A DNA stretch of 64,000 nt, taken from contig JALNYT010000004.1 of the NCBI GenBank assembly GCA_023229685.1, positions 186,001-250,000 of the forward strand. The letters run 5' to 3'. The translations under genes and the position numbers were made by a program. Positions 15,176 to 24,262 of the stretch are shown here, piece after piece; position 1 is the first letter of the stretch; every line of letters starts with the position of its first letter. Origin of the DNA: Sulfuritalea sp. (GTDB lineage Bacteria > Pseudomonadota > Gammaproteobacteria > Burkholderiales > Rhodocyclaceae). The notes below the pieces were generated by a model that saw only the letters and a list, made by a program, of their open reading frames with translations, was not told the origin of the DNA and did no database searches.

Positions 15176-17407
15176 ATGCGACTGTCCTTGCGATTCGTAC
15201 TCCCTCTGATAATTGTCCTGGCGGGCATTGCGTATGCCGTGGCACCGCTGGTCGACCAGCTCACCCTCAAATGGTTTGTACGCGACCTCGACATACGTGC
15301 CTCGCTGATCGCGAACACCATCCAGGAACCGCTTCAGGAGCAACTGGCCGCGGGAAAGAAGGCCAAGATCGGCGCATTTTTCGCGCGCATCACCCAGGAC
15401 GAGCGCCTGTATGCGGTCGGCTACTGTGCCTCGGAACAATCGACGGCGCTGGCCAGCCGTGCACTGCCAAGCGAAATTCGCTGCGCCGATCTATCGCGCT
15501 GGGAACAAGCTGAGGGCCACCTGCTGAACAGCTCCCGGGGGCCCTTGCACGTCGCGGTAAAGCCGATCACGAGCGAGTTCGGACCGGCGGGCAAGCTGGT
15601 TCTGGTGCATGACATGAGCTTTGTCACGCGCCGTAGCGAGGAAACCAAGCGTTACGTGTTCTATTTCTTCATGGCGCTGGCCGCGGTGGTGTCGCTGGTC
15701 ACGGTGATCATCGCCCAGCTGTCATGGCGGGGCTGGATGGCCGGCATGCGCTCCCTGCTGCGCGGCGAGGGACTGCTACGGCAGCCTGCCGCCGGCGCAG
15801 GTCCAGAACTGTCCGAGTTCAAGCCGATTGCCCGCGATCTGCAACGGCTGGTTCGCGAGTTGGAGGCGGAGACGCGCGCGAGGGACGAAAGCCAGATCAC
15901 GTGGACACCAGAGGCGTTGCGCGCCATTCTTCACGGCGAACTGCGCGGTGAGGATGTGATCGTGGTTTCCAATCGCGAGCCCTACATCCACCAGCGGCGC
16001 GGCGACCACATCGAGGTGCAGCGACCCGCCAGCGGGCTGGTCACGGCCTTGGAGCCGATCATGCGAGCCTGTTCCGGCACCTGGATCGCCCATGGAAGTG
16101 GATCCGCCGATCGCGAGGTGGTCGACCGGCACGACCGTGTCGCCGTCCCGCCGGGCAAGCCTGCCTACCAGATTCGCCGCGTGTGGCTCACACCGGAAGA
16201 GGAGGCCGGTTATTACTACGGCTTAGCGAACGAGGGCCTCTGGCCACTTTGCCACATCGCCCACGTGCGGCCTACCTTCCGCTCCGGCGATTGGGCTCAA
16301 TATGTCGCGGTCAATCGGAAGTTCGCCAAGGCCGTGGTCAGCGAGTCCAAGACGAAAGCGCCCATTGTGCTCGTACAGGATTATCACTTCGCGCTGCTGC
16401 CCCGGATGATCCGCGAGGAACTGCCCGAAGCCACGATCATTACCTTCTGGCACATTCCCTGGCCGAACCCCGAGTCCTTCGCCATCTGCCCTTGGGGAGA
16501 CGAGGTATTGGCTGGACTGCTGGGCAGCAGCATTCTCGGCTTCCATACGCAATTCCACTGCAACAACTTTGTCGACACCGTGGACCGCCAGCTCGAGGCG
16601 CGCGTGGACCGCGAGTCCTTCACTGTTTCGTTCCGCGGCAAGCTGACGGCAGTCCGGCGCTATCCGATTTCGATTGCCTGGCCGCCGGATCCCGAACTGA
16701 TGCAGAAGGATCTGGCGACCTGCAGGAGCGATATTCGTCAGGCGAATGGCCTGCCGGCCGAACACAAGCTTGGGATCGGCGTGGATCGGCTCGACTACAC
16801 CAAGGGCATCGTTGAACGTTTTCGGGCGATTGAGCGCCTGCTGGAACTGAATCCCGAGTGGATAGGGCGCTTCAGCTTTATCCAGATCGCGGCTCCGACC
16901 AGGGCCGGCATCGACGAATATCAGCACCACGAAGCGCAGGTCCGTGCCATGGCCGCGCAGATCAATGACCGCTTCGGGCGCGACGGGCCACCGCCGATCG
17001 TGCTCAAAATCGAACACCACGAAGCCCCGTCGGTGTACGAGCATTTTCGTGCCGCCGACCTGTGCTTCGTCAGCAGCCTGCATGACGGGATGAACCTGGT
17101 CGCTAAGGAATTTGTCGCCGCCCGAGACGATGAGCGCGGCGTTCTGATCCTGTCACAGTTCACCGGTGCCGCGCGGGAGTTACCGGAGGCCCTGATTGTC
17201 AGTCCTTACGATGCAGACCAGTGCGCGGCTGCCCTGCACGTGGCGCTAACCATGCCTGAAACCGAGCAGCGCGACCGCATGCGCCTGATGCGCGGACTGG
17301 TGGCTGAGTTCAACGTGTTCCGCTGGGCTGGCCGCATGCTGCTCGACGCCGCGGCGATGCGCCGGCGCGGTCGACTGATCGGCAAGGGGGGCGGCCGAGC
17401 AGTATGA
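15176..17407 (+). CDS. otsA: Trehalose-6-phosphate synthase fused to an N-terminal membrane sensor module
   Basis: The 743-residue protein. Residues ~7-29 and ~162-184 are membrane helices flanking a ~130-residue extracytoplasmic domain. A HAMP-like linker (~185-245) precedes the GT20 domain, which begins near 260 with VIVVSNREPYIHQRRG. Glycosyltransferase landmarks are NEGLWPLCH, VQDYHFALLP, GVDRLDYTKGI (near 535) and SLHDGMNLVAKEF. The GT20 enzyme transfers glucose from UDP-glucose (or another NDP-glucose) to glucose-6-phosphate. Ordinary OtsA is ~470 residues and soluble, so this one is membrane-anchored with a sensor-like input. It overlaps otsB by 4 bp. The family includes glucosylglycerol-phosphate synthases, but the adjacent otsB favours trehalose. 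Confidence 0.88.
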   Translation: MRLSLRFVLPLIIVLAGIAYAVAPLVDQLTLKWFVRDLDIRASLIANTIQEPLQEQLAAGKKAKIGAFFARITQDERLYAVGYCASEQSTALASRALPSEIRCADLSRWEQAEGHLLNSSRGPLHVAVKPITSEFGPAGKLVLVHDMSFVTRRSEETKRYVFYFFMALAAVVSLVTVIIAQLSWRGWMAGMRSLLRGEGLLRQPAAGAGPELSEFKPIARDLQRLVRELEAETRARDESQITWTPEALRAILHGELRGEDVIVVSNREPYIHQRRGDHIEVQRPASGLVTALEPIMRACSGTWIAHGSGSADREVVDRHDRVAVPPGKPAYQIRRVWLTPEEEAGYYYGLANEGLWPLCHIAHVRPTFRSGDWAQYVAVNRKFAKAVVSESKTKAPIVLVQDYHFALLPRMIREELPEATIITFWHIPWPNPESFAICPWGDEVLAGLLGSSILGFHTQFHCNNFVDTVDRQLEARVDRESFTVSFRGKLTAVRRYPISIAWPPDPELMQKDLATCRSDIRQANGLPAEHKLGIGVDRLDYTKGIVERFRAIERLLELNPEWIGRFSFIQIAAPTRAGIDEYQHHEAQVRAMAAQINDRFGRDGPPPIVLKIEHHEAPSVYEHFRAADLCFVSSLHDGMNLVAKEFVAARDDERGVLILSQFTGAARELPEALIVSPYDADQCAAALHVALTMPETEQRDRMRLMRGLVAEFNVFRWAGRMLLDAAAMRRRGRLIGKGGGRAV

Positions 17408-18156
17408 GGAAGGGGGTCCTCCACCTGCCGCCAGCACCATGTGTCGAGTGCGCCTTTTTCCTCGATGTCGACGGCACGCTGCTTGAAATTGCCGACACGC
17501 CTTCCGCCGTGCGGGTGGATATGGAACTGCTCGAATTGATCGGACGGCTGTTTCGCATCAGTGGCGGCGCGCTCGCACTGGTCAGCGGCCGCTCGCTGTC
17601 CGATCTGGAAGACCTGCTGGGCACGCTGCGCCTGCCCATGGCCGGCCAGCACGGTCTGGAACGGAGAGACAGCGCGGGGCGCCTCTGGATTCATGCTGCG
17701 CCACCCGGGGCCAAATGCACGATCAAGGAAGCGCTGGCGCCGGTGCTGGCCCGCCACCCTGGGCTGCTACTAGAGGACAAGGGCCTGACGCTTGCGCTGC
17801 ACTACCGACAGGTGCCGCATCTGGCGGCCTATGCCCATCGCCTTATGGCGCGGCTGATGCAGAAAGCGGGAGGGCAACTTGAGTTGCAGAAGGGCAAGCG
17901 CGTGATAGAAATCAAGCCGGCGGGCATCGACAAGGGCACGGCGGTGGCAGAGTATCTGACTGAGTCTCCCTTTCGCGGACGGCATCCGGTGTTCATCGGT
18001 GATGACCTGAATGACGAACATGGCTTCGCCGAGGTGAACCGAATGGGCGGAATCTCGATCAAGGTTGGCCCCGGCGCGAGTTGCGCCCGCTATCGACTAC
18101 CTCACGTCGCAGCTGTCCGGCACTGGCTGAACGAAGCACTGAAAGGAGCACGATGA
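17404..18156 (+). CDS. otsB: Trehalose-6-phosphate phosphatase
   Basis: The 250-residue HAD-superfamily enzyme removes phosphate from trehalose-6-phosphate. Motif I is FFLDVDGTLLEI with the nucleophilic Asp; motif II is LVSGRSLSDLE; the motif III/IV region is KRVIEIKPAGIDKGTAVAEYL and FIGDDLNDEHGF. The start ATG at 17404 overlaps the otsA stop (ATGA). The stop in turn overlaps the start of the GH15 gene, so the three genes are translationally coupled. Confidence 0.93.
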   Translation: MRKGVLHLPPAPCVECAFFLDVDGTLLEIADTPSAVRVDMELLELIGRLFRISGGALALVSGRSLSDLEDLLGTLRLPMAGQHGLERRDSAGRLWIHAAPPGAKCTIKEALAPVLARHPGLLLEDKGLTLALHYRQVPHLAAYAHRLMARLMQKAGGQLELQKGKRVIEIKPAGIDKGTAVAEYLTESPFRGRHPVFIGDDLNDEHGFAEVNRMGGISIKVGPGASCARYRLPHVAAVRHWLNEALKGAR

Positions 18157-19931
18157 ACACTCTGGACCTGGCCTTGATTGGCAACTGCACCGTGGGCGCG
18201 CTGGTCGATGCCCGGGCGAAGATCGTCTGGGGCTGTTTCCCGCGCTTCGACGGTGATCCGGTGTTTTGCTCCCTGCTGAGGAATGCAGACGACTACGGCT
18301 TTTCGGCGGTCGAACTGGCGGATTGCGAGCGCACCGAGCAGCACTACCTGGAGAACACGGCAATCCTGGTGACCCGGTGCTACGACTGTCATGGCGGCGC
18401 CATCGAGATCACGGATTTCGCGCCGCGCTTTGGCCAGTATGGGCGGACGTTCCGGCCGATGATGCTGGTGCGCCGCATCCACCGGCTCAGCGGCAGTCCG
18501 CGCTTGACCCTGCGGGTGCGGCCGGCCTGCGGCGAGGGCGCCGCCCGCCCGGAAGTGACCTGGGGCAGCAACCATATCCGCTATGTGGCGCAGGGACTTA
18601 CTTTGCGGCTCACGACCGATGCCTCTCTGACCGCTATCCTGCAGGAAACTGCGTTTTTCCTTGAGGACACAGTGACCCTGTTGCTGGGGCCCGACGAATC
18701 AGTGCATGAAGCGGCCAATGAGGTCGGTCGCCGCTTCCTGGCGGAAACCACCCAGTACTGGAGCGAATGGGTGCGCTTTCTCGGCATACCCTTCGAGTGG
18801 CAGGAGGCGGTGATTCGTGCCGCAATCACGCTCAAGCTGAATGCCTACGACGATACGGGCGCTATTGTTGCCGCCATGACCACCTCGATTCCCGAAGCGG
18901 CGGGCAGCGAGCGGAACTGGGACTACCGCTATTGCTGGGTGCGCGACGGCTATTTCGTGGTAAACGCGCTGAACCGCCTCGGCGCGACCCGCACCATGGA
19001 GCGCTATCTTGGCTACATCGTCAATATCGCCGCCAATGCCGGCGATGGCACGCTGCAACCCGTGTACGGCATCGATGGTCGCGCTACGCTGGACGAACGG
19101 GAGATCAGCGCACTGGCTGGCTATCGCGGCATGGGGCCGGTGCGTATCGGTAACATGGCTTACCGCCAGGTGCAGCATGATGTCTACGGTTCAGTGATCC
19201 TCGCGGCGACGCATATTTTCTTCGACCAGCGGCTGACGCGGCGCGGCGACGAAGCCTTGTTCCATCGCCTCGAAGCCCATGGCGAACAGGCCCGACGCTG
19301 CTACGACCAGCCCGATGCCGGCCTGTGGGAGCTGCGTGGCAGCGCGCGCGTGCATACCTTTTCGTCGGTGATGTGCTGGGCGGCCTGCGACCGTCTCGGG
19401 CGCATTGCCGCCCAGCTCGGACTGGCCGAGCGCGCGGCGTACTGGTTCGGCCATGCGCAGCAGATGCATGGGGTGATCAGCCAGCGGGCCTGGAACAAGA
19501 AGCGTGGCACCTTCGTCTCGACCTTCGACGGCAAGGCGATGGATGCCAGCCTGCTGTTGCTGGCCGAGGTCGGCTTCCTCGATGCCTCCGATCCGCGCTT
19601 TGCAACCACTGTTGCGGCGGTCGAAAAGGATCTGCGCCATGGGGATTTCATTTTTCGCTATGTCGAGAAGGACGACTTCGGCGAGCCGGAGAATGCCTTC
19701 CTGGTGTGCACCTTCTGGTATGTCAATGCGCTGGCAGCAATGGACCGCCGCGAGGAAGCGCGGGCGCTGTTCGAGAAACTGCTGGCCTGCCGCAATCGTC
19801 ATGGTTTGCTGGCGGAACACATCGATCCCCGCGGCGGCGAGCAGTGGGGCAACTTCGTGCAGACCTACAGCATGGTAGGCCTGATCAATGCCGCAATTCG
19901 CCTGTCGGTGCGATGGGATCAGGCGTTTTGA
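18153..19931 (+). CDS. Glycoside hydrolase family 15 protein (glucoamylase- or trehalase-type)
   Basis: The ATG at 18153 follows AGGAG and overlaps the otsB stop, giving 592 residues. An N-terminal beta-sandwich (~1-230) precedes the (alpha/alpha)6 barrel. The barrel begins near SERNWDYRYCWVRDGYFVVNAL, a conserved GH15 signature in the substrate pocket. The C-terminus contains GLLAEHIDPRGGEQWGNFVQTYSMVGLI with the second catalytic Glu region. GH15 includes glucoamylases and some bacterial trehalases. Its place as third gene of an otsAB operon makes a trehalose- or maltooligosaccharide-hydrolysing role plausible, which would give opposed synthesis and breakdown in one transcript. There is no signal peptide, so it is probably cytosolic. 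Confidence 0.87.
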   Translation: MNTLDLALIGNCTVGALVDARAKIVWGCFPRFDGDPVFCSLLRNADDYGFSAVELADCERTEQHYLENTAILVTRCYDCHGGAIEITDFAPRFGQYGRTFRPMMLVRRIHRLSGSPRLTLRVRPACGEGAARPEVTWGSNHIRYVAQGLTLRLTTDASLTAILQETAFFLEDTVTLLLGPDESVHEAANEVGRRFLAETTQYWSEWVRFLGIPFEWQEAVIRAAITLKLNAYDDTGAIVAAMTTSIPEAAGSERNWDYRYCWVRDGYFVVNALNRLGATRTMERYLGYIVNIAANAGDGTLQPVYGIDGRATLDEREISALAGYRGMGPVRIGNMAYRQVQHDVYGSVILAATHIFFDQRLTRRGDEALFHRLEAHGEQARRCYDQPDAGLWELRGSARVHTFSSVMCWAACDRLGRIAAQLGLAERAAYWFGHAQQMHGVISQRAWNKKRGTFVSTFDGKAMDASLLLLAEVGFLDASDPRFATTVAAVEKDLRHGDFIFRYVEKDDFGEPENAFLVCTFWYVNALAAMDRREEARALFEKLLACRNRHGLLAEHIDPRGGEQWGNFVQTYSMVGLINAAIRLSVRWDQAF

Positions 19932-20054
19932 TTAGGGATGGGATACACGTGAGTGAACGGCCGGTCTGAAAGTGGAACCAGTCTTACAGTATGCGACATG
20001 CCTATGTCGGCAGTGGGGACGCTGCCGCCGGTGACTTCCGAAAACTGACCGGCT

Positions 20055-20081
20055 GCAGACAGCCTATTGGGGTCTGTCTGC
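20055..20081. terminator. Possible terminator hairpin between convergent operons
   Basis: GCAGACAG at 20055-20062 pairs perfectly with CTGTCTGC at 20074-20081 (11-nt loop). It lies between the 3' ends of the GH15 gene and nosL. It lacks a clear T-run on either side, so it may act as a weak or Rho-assisted terminator or a transcript-end stabiliser. Confidence 0.4.
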
Positions 20082-20218
20082 CATTTGCATCAAGTGCCTT
20101 TGGACTGGATCCGTCAGTCATGGGCAACAAGTGAATGACGGATCTCAATTCGCAAGAGGCGATTTCATTAACTTGAAATGTCTGGCTCCAGCATATGAGT
20201 CGGCATTCCCAATCCCAA

Positions 20219-20782
20219 TTACATGTGCCGGTCACGCATGACTCCGCCGCTAAGGTCGACCATGTCGAGGGTCACCTGCTCGAAGTGCAGCACCTTGCCG
20301 CCATAAGTCTTGGTAAAAGTCTGGGCGTCAGCCTCGCTGGCGAAGGATCCGACGGTCGGCCCCATCGACCCCTCGCGGCGGCTGCCGACCACGTAGAACG
20401 CCGTCTTCGCGTCGATCCAAGAGCCTTGCGGGTGCGCCCAGTCGGTCTTGGCCATGTCCTGCGTGTAGATGCCGACGATGCGCTTCTTCTGTTCCGGACG
20501 CAGGAACGTGGCGAACATCTCCTTCGTGTCGCAGAAGAAATCCGGTGGACCTTGTTCGTACTGGATCTGGGCCTTGGGGCCGGGGAAATCCATGAGCACC
20601 ATGCCGTCAAGGGAGCAGGCAGTGTCCTTGGTGATCTCCAGCGGTTTGGCCGCCGGCGTCGACTGGCTACACGCAGTGAGCAGCAACACGCTGGCGAAGA
20701 CGACCGGCAATACTCGGTCGACGCGGAATAGCAGGCGGCCGTGCGGCCGTTCCGCCGCAGGAATCGAAGAAAAAGCACTCAT
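20219..20782 (-). CDS. nosL: Copper chaperone lipoprotein of nitrous-oxide reductase
   Basis: The 187-residue protein has a lipobox LLTAC near residue 38, so it should be anchored in a membrane facing the periplasm. The NosL signature CSLDGMVLMDFPG follows, with further conserved segments PPDFFCDTKEMFATF, GSWIDAKTAFYVVGS and SFASEADAQTF. In the family NosL delivers Cu(I) to apo-NosZ. The first ~20 residues before the hydrophobic stretch look long for a signal peptide, so the true start may be internal. It overlaps nosY by 4 bp and is the last gene of the nos operon here. Confidence 0.92.
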   Translation of the reverse strand: MSAFSSIPAAERPHGRLLFRVDRVLPVVFASVLLLTACSQSTPAAKPLEITKDTACSLDGMVLMDFPGPKAQIQYEQGPPDFFCDTKEMFATFLRPEQKKRIVGIYTQDMAKTDWAHPQGSWIDAKTAFYVVGSRREGSMGPTVGSFASEADAQTFTKTYGGKVLHFEQVTLDMVDLSGGVMRDRHM

Positions 20783-21600
20783 TTGAATCTCCAGGTTGCC
20801 ACGCCGAGGGGCGCCAGAATCCAGAACACCATCGCGCTGCCGAGCAGCCAGGGGTTCGCCAAGGTTTGCGGGAAGACGGCGGCGAGGCCGTAGATCCGGC
20901 GTACGTCTTCGAAGCCGAAAATATTCAGGATGCGAAAGATGTCTGCCGGATTGAGCAGCAGCAACACCGGGAAGAAGTTCATGCTGAAGCGGCCCTCGCT
21001 CAGCACCAGGATGCCGAGCAGGATGAGATCATAGATCAGCACGTAGACGAACCACAGGGCGATTGCCACACCGCTGGCGCGCATGCGATCCTGGGCCAGT
21101 ACCGAGACCATCACCGCCATGCTCAGGAAGGCCAGTCCGAGAAGCACGGCGCTGACGATGAAGCCCGCATAATGAAAAACTGCCCCGCTGCCGAGCTGAT
21201 AGATGAGCAGCACTCCGGCCAGCCCGAAGCCGGCGACGGTGGCCACGCCGAGGGCCAGGGCCAGGCCGAGGAACTTGCCGAGCAGCAATTCGAAACGGGT
21301 GATCGGCATGGACAGCAGGAGTTCCAGCGAGCCGCGCTCGCGTTCGCCAACGATGGAGTCGTAGCCGAGAATCAGGGCTATGAGCGGCACCAGGTAGATG
21401 ACCAGGCTGACCAGGCTGGCGATAGTGACGTCGATGCTGCGAAAGCCCACCGCCCCCTGCTGCGCGGCGCCGAAATAGGCAATCACCAGGGCAAAAATGG
21501 TGAATACGGCGCCCACCGCCAATACCCAGCGGTTGCGCAGACGATCGTGGAACTCCTTGCCGGCGATGACGCCGACTTCCCTGAATTCGATGCGGCTCAT
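20779..21600 (-). CDS. nosY: Nos ABC transporter permease
   Basis: The start at 21600 (MSRIEFREVGVIAGKEFHDR) overlaps the nosF stop in an ATGA arrangement; an upstream in-frame extension is a nosF shadow. The 273-residue protein has six hydrophobic segments. The motif GERERGSLELLLSMPITRFELLLGKFLG is typical of ABC-2-type permeases of the NosY group. With NosF and NosD it forms the transporter that supports assembly of the CuZ sulfide-copper centre of NosZ, probably supplying sulfur. Location: inner membrane. Confidence 0.94.
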   Translation of the reverse strand: MSRIEFREVGVIAGKEFHDRLRNRWVLAVGAVFTIFALVIAYFGAAQQGAVGFRSIDVTIASLVSLVIYLVPLIALILGYDSIVGERERGSLELLLSMPITRFELLLGKFLGLALALGVATVAGFGLAGVLLIYQLGSGAVFHYAGFIVSAVLLGLAFLSMAVMVSVLAQDRMRASGVAIALWFVYVLIYDLILLGILVLSEGRFSMNFFPVLLLLNPADIFRILNIFGFEDVRRIYGLAAVFPQTLANPWLLGSAMVFWILAPLGVATWRFK

Positions 21601-22526
21601 ATCAATTTGTCCGTGTAGCCGAGGAACACATCTTCCAGCGACGGTTCGTGCACCTCGATGTCTGCAATTGCGGCGCCGAGCCCGGAGAGCGCGCCGAGCA
21701 GGGCCATCTTGCCGGCGCGGCTGCACTCTATGCGGGCCACGCCGTTGCTCAATTGGTAGTCCTCGATGCCCTGGCCGGCAAGCACTTGCCGCAGCGCTTC
21801 TTCACCGCCGACGCCCCGCTCACGCAGAACGACGCGCAGGCTGAGGGACAGGTCCTGTTCTTCGCGCAGCGACTGCACGGTGCCGAGCGCCTGGATGCGC
21901 CCGTTGCGCATCAAGGCCAGACGATCGACGCGCTGCTGGATCTCGGCCAGGATGTGGGAGGTCAGCACCACCGTCACTCCGCGGTCGCGCAGTTCGCGCA
22001 GGATCTGGTAGAACTCCTGAATGCCCTGCGGATCGAGGCCGTTGGTCGGCTCGTCGAGGAACAGCAGGCGCGGCGAACCAAGTAGTGCCTGGGCAAAGCC
22101 GAGCCGCTGCCGCATGCCCTTCGAGTAGCCGCGGACGCGCTGGTCAGCCGCCGCAGCCAGGCCCACTTTGGCGAGCATGGCAGGGCATCCCGCCACGTCG
22201 ATGCCTTTGAGGCGAGCGAAGAAGCGCAGGGTTTCCAGGCCGCTCAGGTTGTCGTAGAGGGCAAGGCTTTCCGGCAGATAGCCGATGCTGCGCCGGACCT
22301 CGCGGAAGCCCGCGCCGCGTACTGCCTCGCCGCCGATATGGATAGCGCCCGTCGTCGCCGGCAACAGGCCCAGCATCATCTTGAACAGCGTGGTCTTGCC
22401 GGCACCATTGTGGCCGATCAGGCCGAACACCTCGCCGGCAACAACTTGCAGGTCCACGCCGTCTACAGCGCGCACTTCGCCATAGCGCTTATGCACGCCC
22501 CGGATGTCAATCAGGCTATTTGTCAA
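21597..22526 (-). CDS. nosF: Nos ABC transporter ATPase
   Basis: The 309-residue ATP-binding subunit: Walker A GHNGAGKTT, a Q-loop region near GYLPESLALYDNL, signature YSKGMRQRLGFAQAL, Walker B LLFLDEPTNGLDPQG and a switch His in VVLTSHILAEIQ. The C-terminal ~80 residues form the extra domain typical of this subfamily. It energises NosY for maturation of the N2O reductase. Its 5' end overlaps the nosD 3' end by 11 bp. Confidence 0.95.
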   Translation of the reverse strand: MTNSLIDIRGVHKRYGEVRAVDGVDLQVVAGEVFGLIGHNGAGKTTLFKMMLGLLPATTGAIHIGGEAVRGAGFREVRRSIGYLPESLALYDNLSGLETLRFFARLKGIDVAGCPAMLAKVGLAAAADQRVRGYSKGMRQRLGFAQALLGSPRLLFLDEPTNGLDPQGIQEFYQILRELRDRGVTVVLTSHILAEIQQRVDRLALMRNGRIQALGTVQSLREEQDLSLSLRVVLRERGVGGEEALRQVLAGQGIEDYQLSNGVARIECSRAGKMALLGALSGLGAAIADIEVHEPSLEDVFLGYTDKLI

Positions 22527-23796
22527 TCCATGTCCTCCAGTCTTGGGCCAGCGGTTGCATCCGAGGATGTTTGTCGACGATGCTCGGGCTGCGCAGCAGC
22601 GGGAACTGTGTTGCGATCAGGCGCAGGCTGTGTACCGCCGGACTGTTGAGCAGCAGTTTCATCAGCGGATGCTGCCAGGTCAGGCGGTCCACTACGTCAT
22701 TGGCTTCGTAGGGTATGTCACCCACGCCATCGCCATCGGCATCCCAGCCCGCATAGTTGCTCCAGAAATTGCCTTGCTTGCTGCCCCATTGCTCGTCGTG
22801 GCTCGCCACGTAGCGTACCTGCTCCTGGTTCTGGATGAAATCGTTGCCGTCGACATCGTTGTGGATCGAGCCGGCCGAGACATGGGCGCCAACGCGATTG
22901 CCGATCACCCGATTGCCGCTGATCGTGTTCGACTCGGCGTCGTAGATGAAGAAACCCCGATCATTGCCGGCCACCACGTTGTTCTCGATCCGAGAATCGA
23001 CGATGGTGCGCAACATGATGCCATGGTCCGAGTTGCCCCAGGCGCGGTTGTTGCGCACCACCTGACGACGTACCTCCATCAATGCCAGTCCGCCGCGGTT
23101 ATGGTAGCTCTCGTTGTCCTCCCACAGGTTGTCGTTGGAATTCATGTAATGCGTACCGTAGCGCAGATCGTGGATCGTGTTGCCGCGGAACACCGCATGA
23201 TGGGAGACATCGACATAAATGCCGTCGCGAGCGTAGCTGATCCGGTTGTTGATAATCCTTGCCCCTGTGGTGTTGTAGAGCTGGATACCGTTGCCGCGCT
23301 GCGCCGAGGCGATGTCGCGCAGACCGGCGATCAGATTATTGCTGACCTCCGGGTCCTTGAGCTTTTCCAGCCAGACGCCAAACAGGTTGTAGACCAGCAC
23401 ATTGTTGCGCACCGCTATCCGGTCCGCCCCGGGCTCGACGTAGATGCCGGCGTTCTGTGCGGTCAGGTCGCTGCCGCTGTCGCGCACGATCAGGCCTTCG
23501 ATGAGCACATCCGGTGCGCGAACGCGGATCACGTCGTCCCGGTGACTGCCGCTCAAGGTCGGTCGGTCGATGCCCTGCAAGTGCAGTGGCTTGTCGATCA
23601 GCACGTGTTCGAGGTAATAACCGCGCTCAATGCGCACCGTGTCGCCGGGTCGGGCCGCTTTCACCGCCGCAGCCACCGACTCGCCCGGATGGACGGTCCA
23701 TTGCGCTGCCAGGGCGTTCGCCGAAATCAGGCACAGGCACCAAATACCATGACGCCATAGGCCCTCCGAGCGTGAATCGGAGTCGCTCAGGGCCAT
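22516..23796 (-). CDS. nosD: Periplasmic copper-site maturation protein NosD
   Basis: The 426-residue protein has a probable signal peptide (~residues 14-31, ending ANALA-A). Parallel beta-helix (CASH) repeats follow, rich in Asn and Asp turns such as GIYVEPGADRIAVRNNVLVYN and HAVFRGNTIHDLRYG. Order and content match NosD, the periplasmic partner of NosFY needed for the CuZ centre of NosZ. The start could be the first Met or a little downstream. It lies between the unknown membrane gene (23807) and nosF. Confidence 0.93.
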   Translation of the reverse strand: MALSDSDSRSEGLWRHGIWCLCLISANALAAQWTVHPGESVAAAVKAARPGDTVRIERGYYLEHVLIDKPLHLQGIDRPTLSGSHRDDVIRVRAPDVLIEGLIVRDSGSDLTAQNAGIYVEPGADRIAVRNNVLVYNLFGVWLEKLKDPEVSNNLIAGLRDIASAQRGNGIQLYNTTGARIINNRISYARDGIYVDVSHHAVFRGNTIHDLRYGTHYMNSNDNLWEDNESYHNRGGLALMEVRRQVVRNNRAWGNSDHGIMLRTIVDSRIENNVVAGNDRGFFIYDAESNTISGNRVIGNRVGAHVSAGSIHNDVDGNDFIQNQEQVRYVASHDEQWGSKQGNFWSNYAGWDADGDGVGDIPYEANDVVDRLTWQHPLMKLLLNSPAVHSLRLIATQFPLLRSPSIVDKHPRMQPLAQDWRTWIDK

Positions 23797-23806
23797 CCCT
23801 GGTCGT

Positions 23807-24262
23807 TCAGATATAGAGCCACTTCAGCTCCGGCAAACCTTGCAGGAAGTCCAGCGCGCCGAAGTAACGCATGGCCAGGAAGAGCACGATGCCGATCAGC
23901 AGATTCTTGAAGGTCACGTAACAGATCGTATCTGCCATATCAGCGCGACGATACTGTGTGCCCCACCAGGGGCCTTCCTTGACGTAGGGCTTCGACTGCC
24001 GGCGCACCAGCACCTCGAAGACGCTCCAGCCCACCCACCAGCCGATCGTGGCGTTCGCTCCGATGCGCCCGGCAGCGGCCAGCAACCAGGCGACGCTCAC
24101 CACCGCGCCCAATCCAAGGCTCAAGGCCACGATGAACCGCTGGCGCTCGAACCCGTGTCTGCTCCAGGGCCACAGGTGATCCCAAACCTCGTAGACCAGC
24201 CGGTGCAGCAAGCGCCGCTCCTGCGCGAACGGCGGCAGGATCGGGGTATTCATCTCGCTCAT
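23807..24262 (-). CDS. Membrane protein of unknown function embedded in the nos operon
   Basis: The 151-residue protein has hydrophobic segments near 43-65, 70-87 and 112-135. A loop between the second and third carries PYVKEGPWWGTQYRRADMAD, rich in aromatic and charged residues. The N-terminal ~40 residues are predicted cytosolic and basic. The start overlaps the nosR stop (ATGA), and nosD begins 10 bp after its stop, so it is co-transcribed and translationally coupled with nos genes. I do not recognise the family. By context it should act in NosR electron transfer, NosZ maturation or copper handling; this is inference only. Confidence 0.85.
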   Translation of the reverse strand: MSEMNTPILPPFAQERRLLHRLVYEVWDHLWPWSRHGFERQRFIVALSLGLGAVVSVAWLLAAAGRIGANATIGWWVGWSVFEVLVRRQSKPYVKEGPWWGTQYRRADMADTICYVTFKNLLIGIVLFLAMRYFGALDFLQGLPELKWLYI

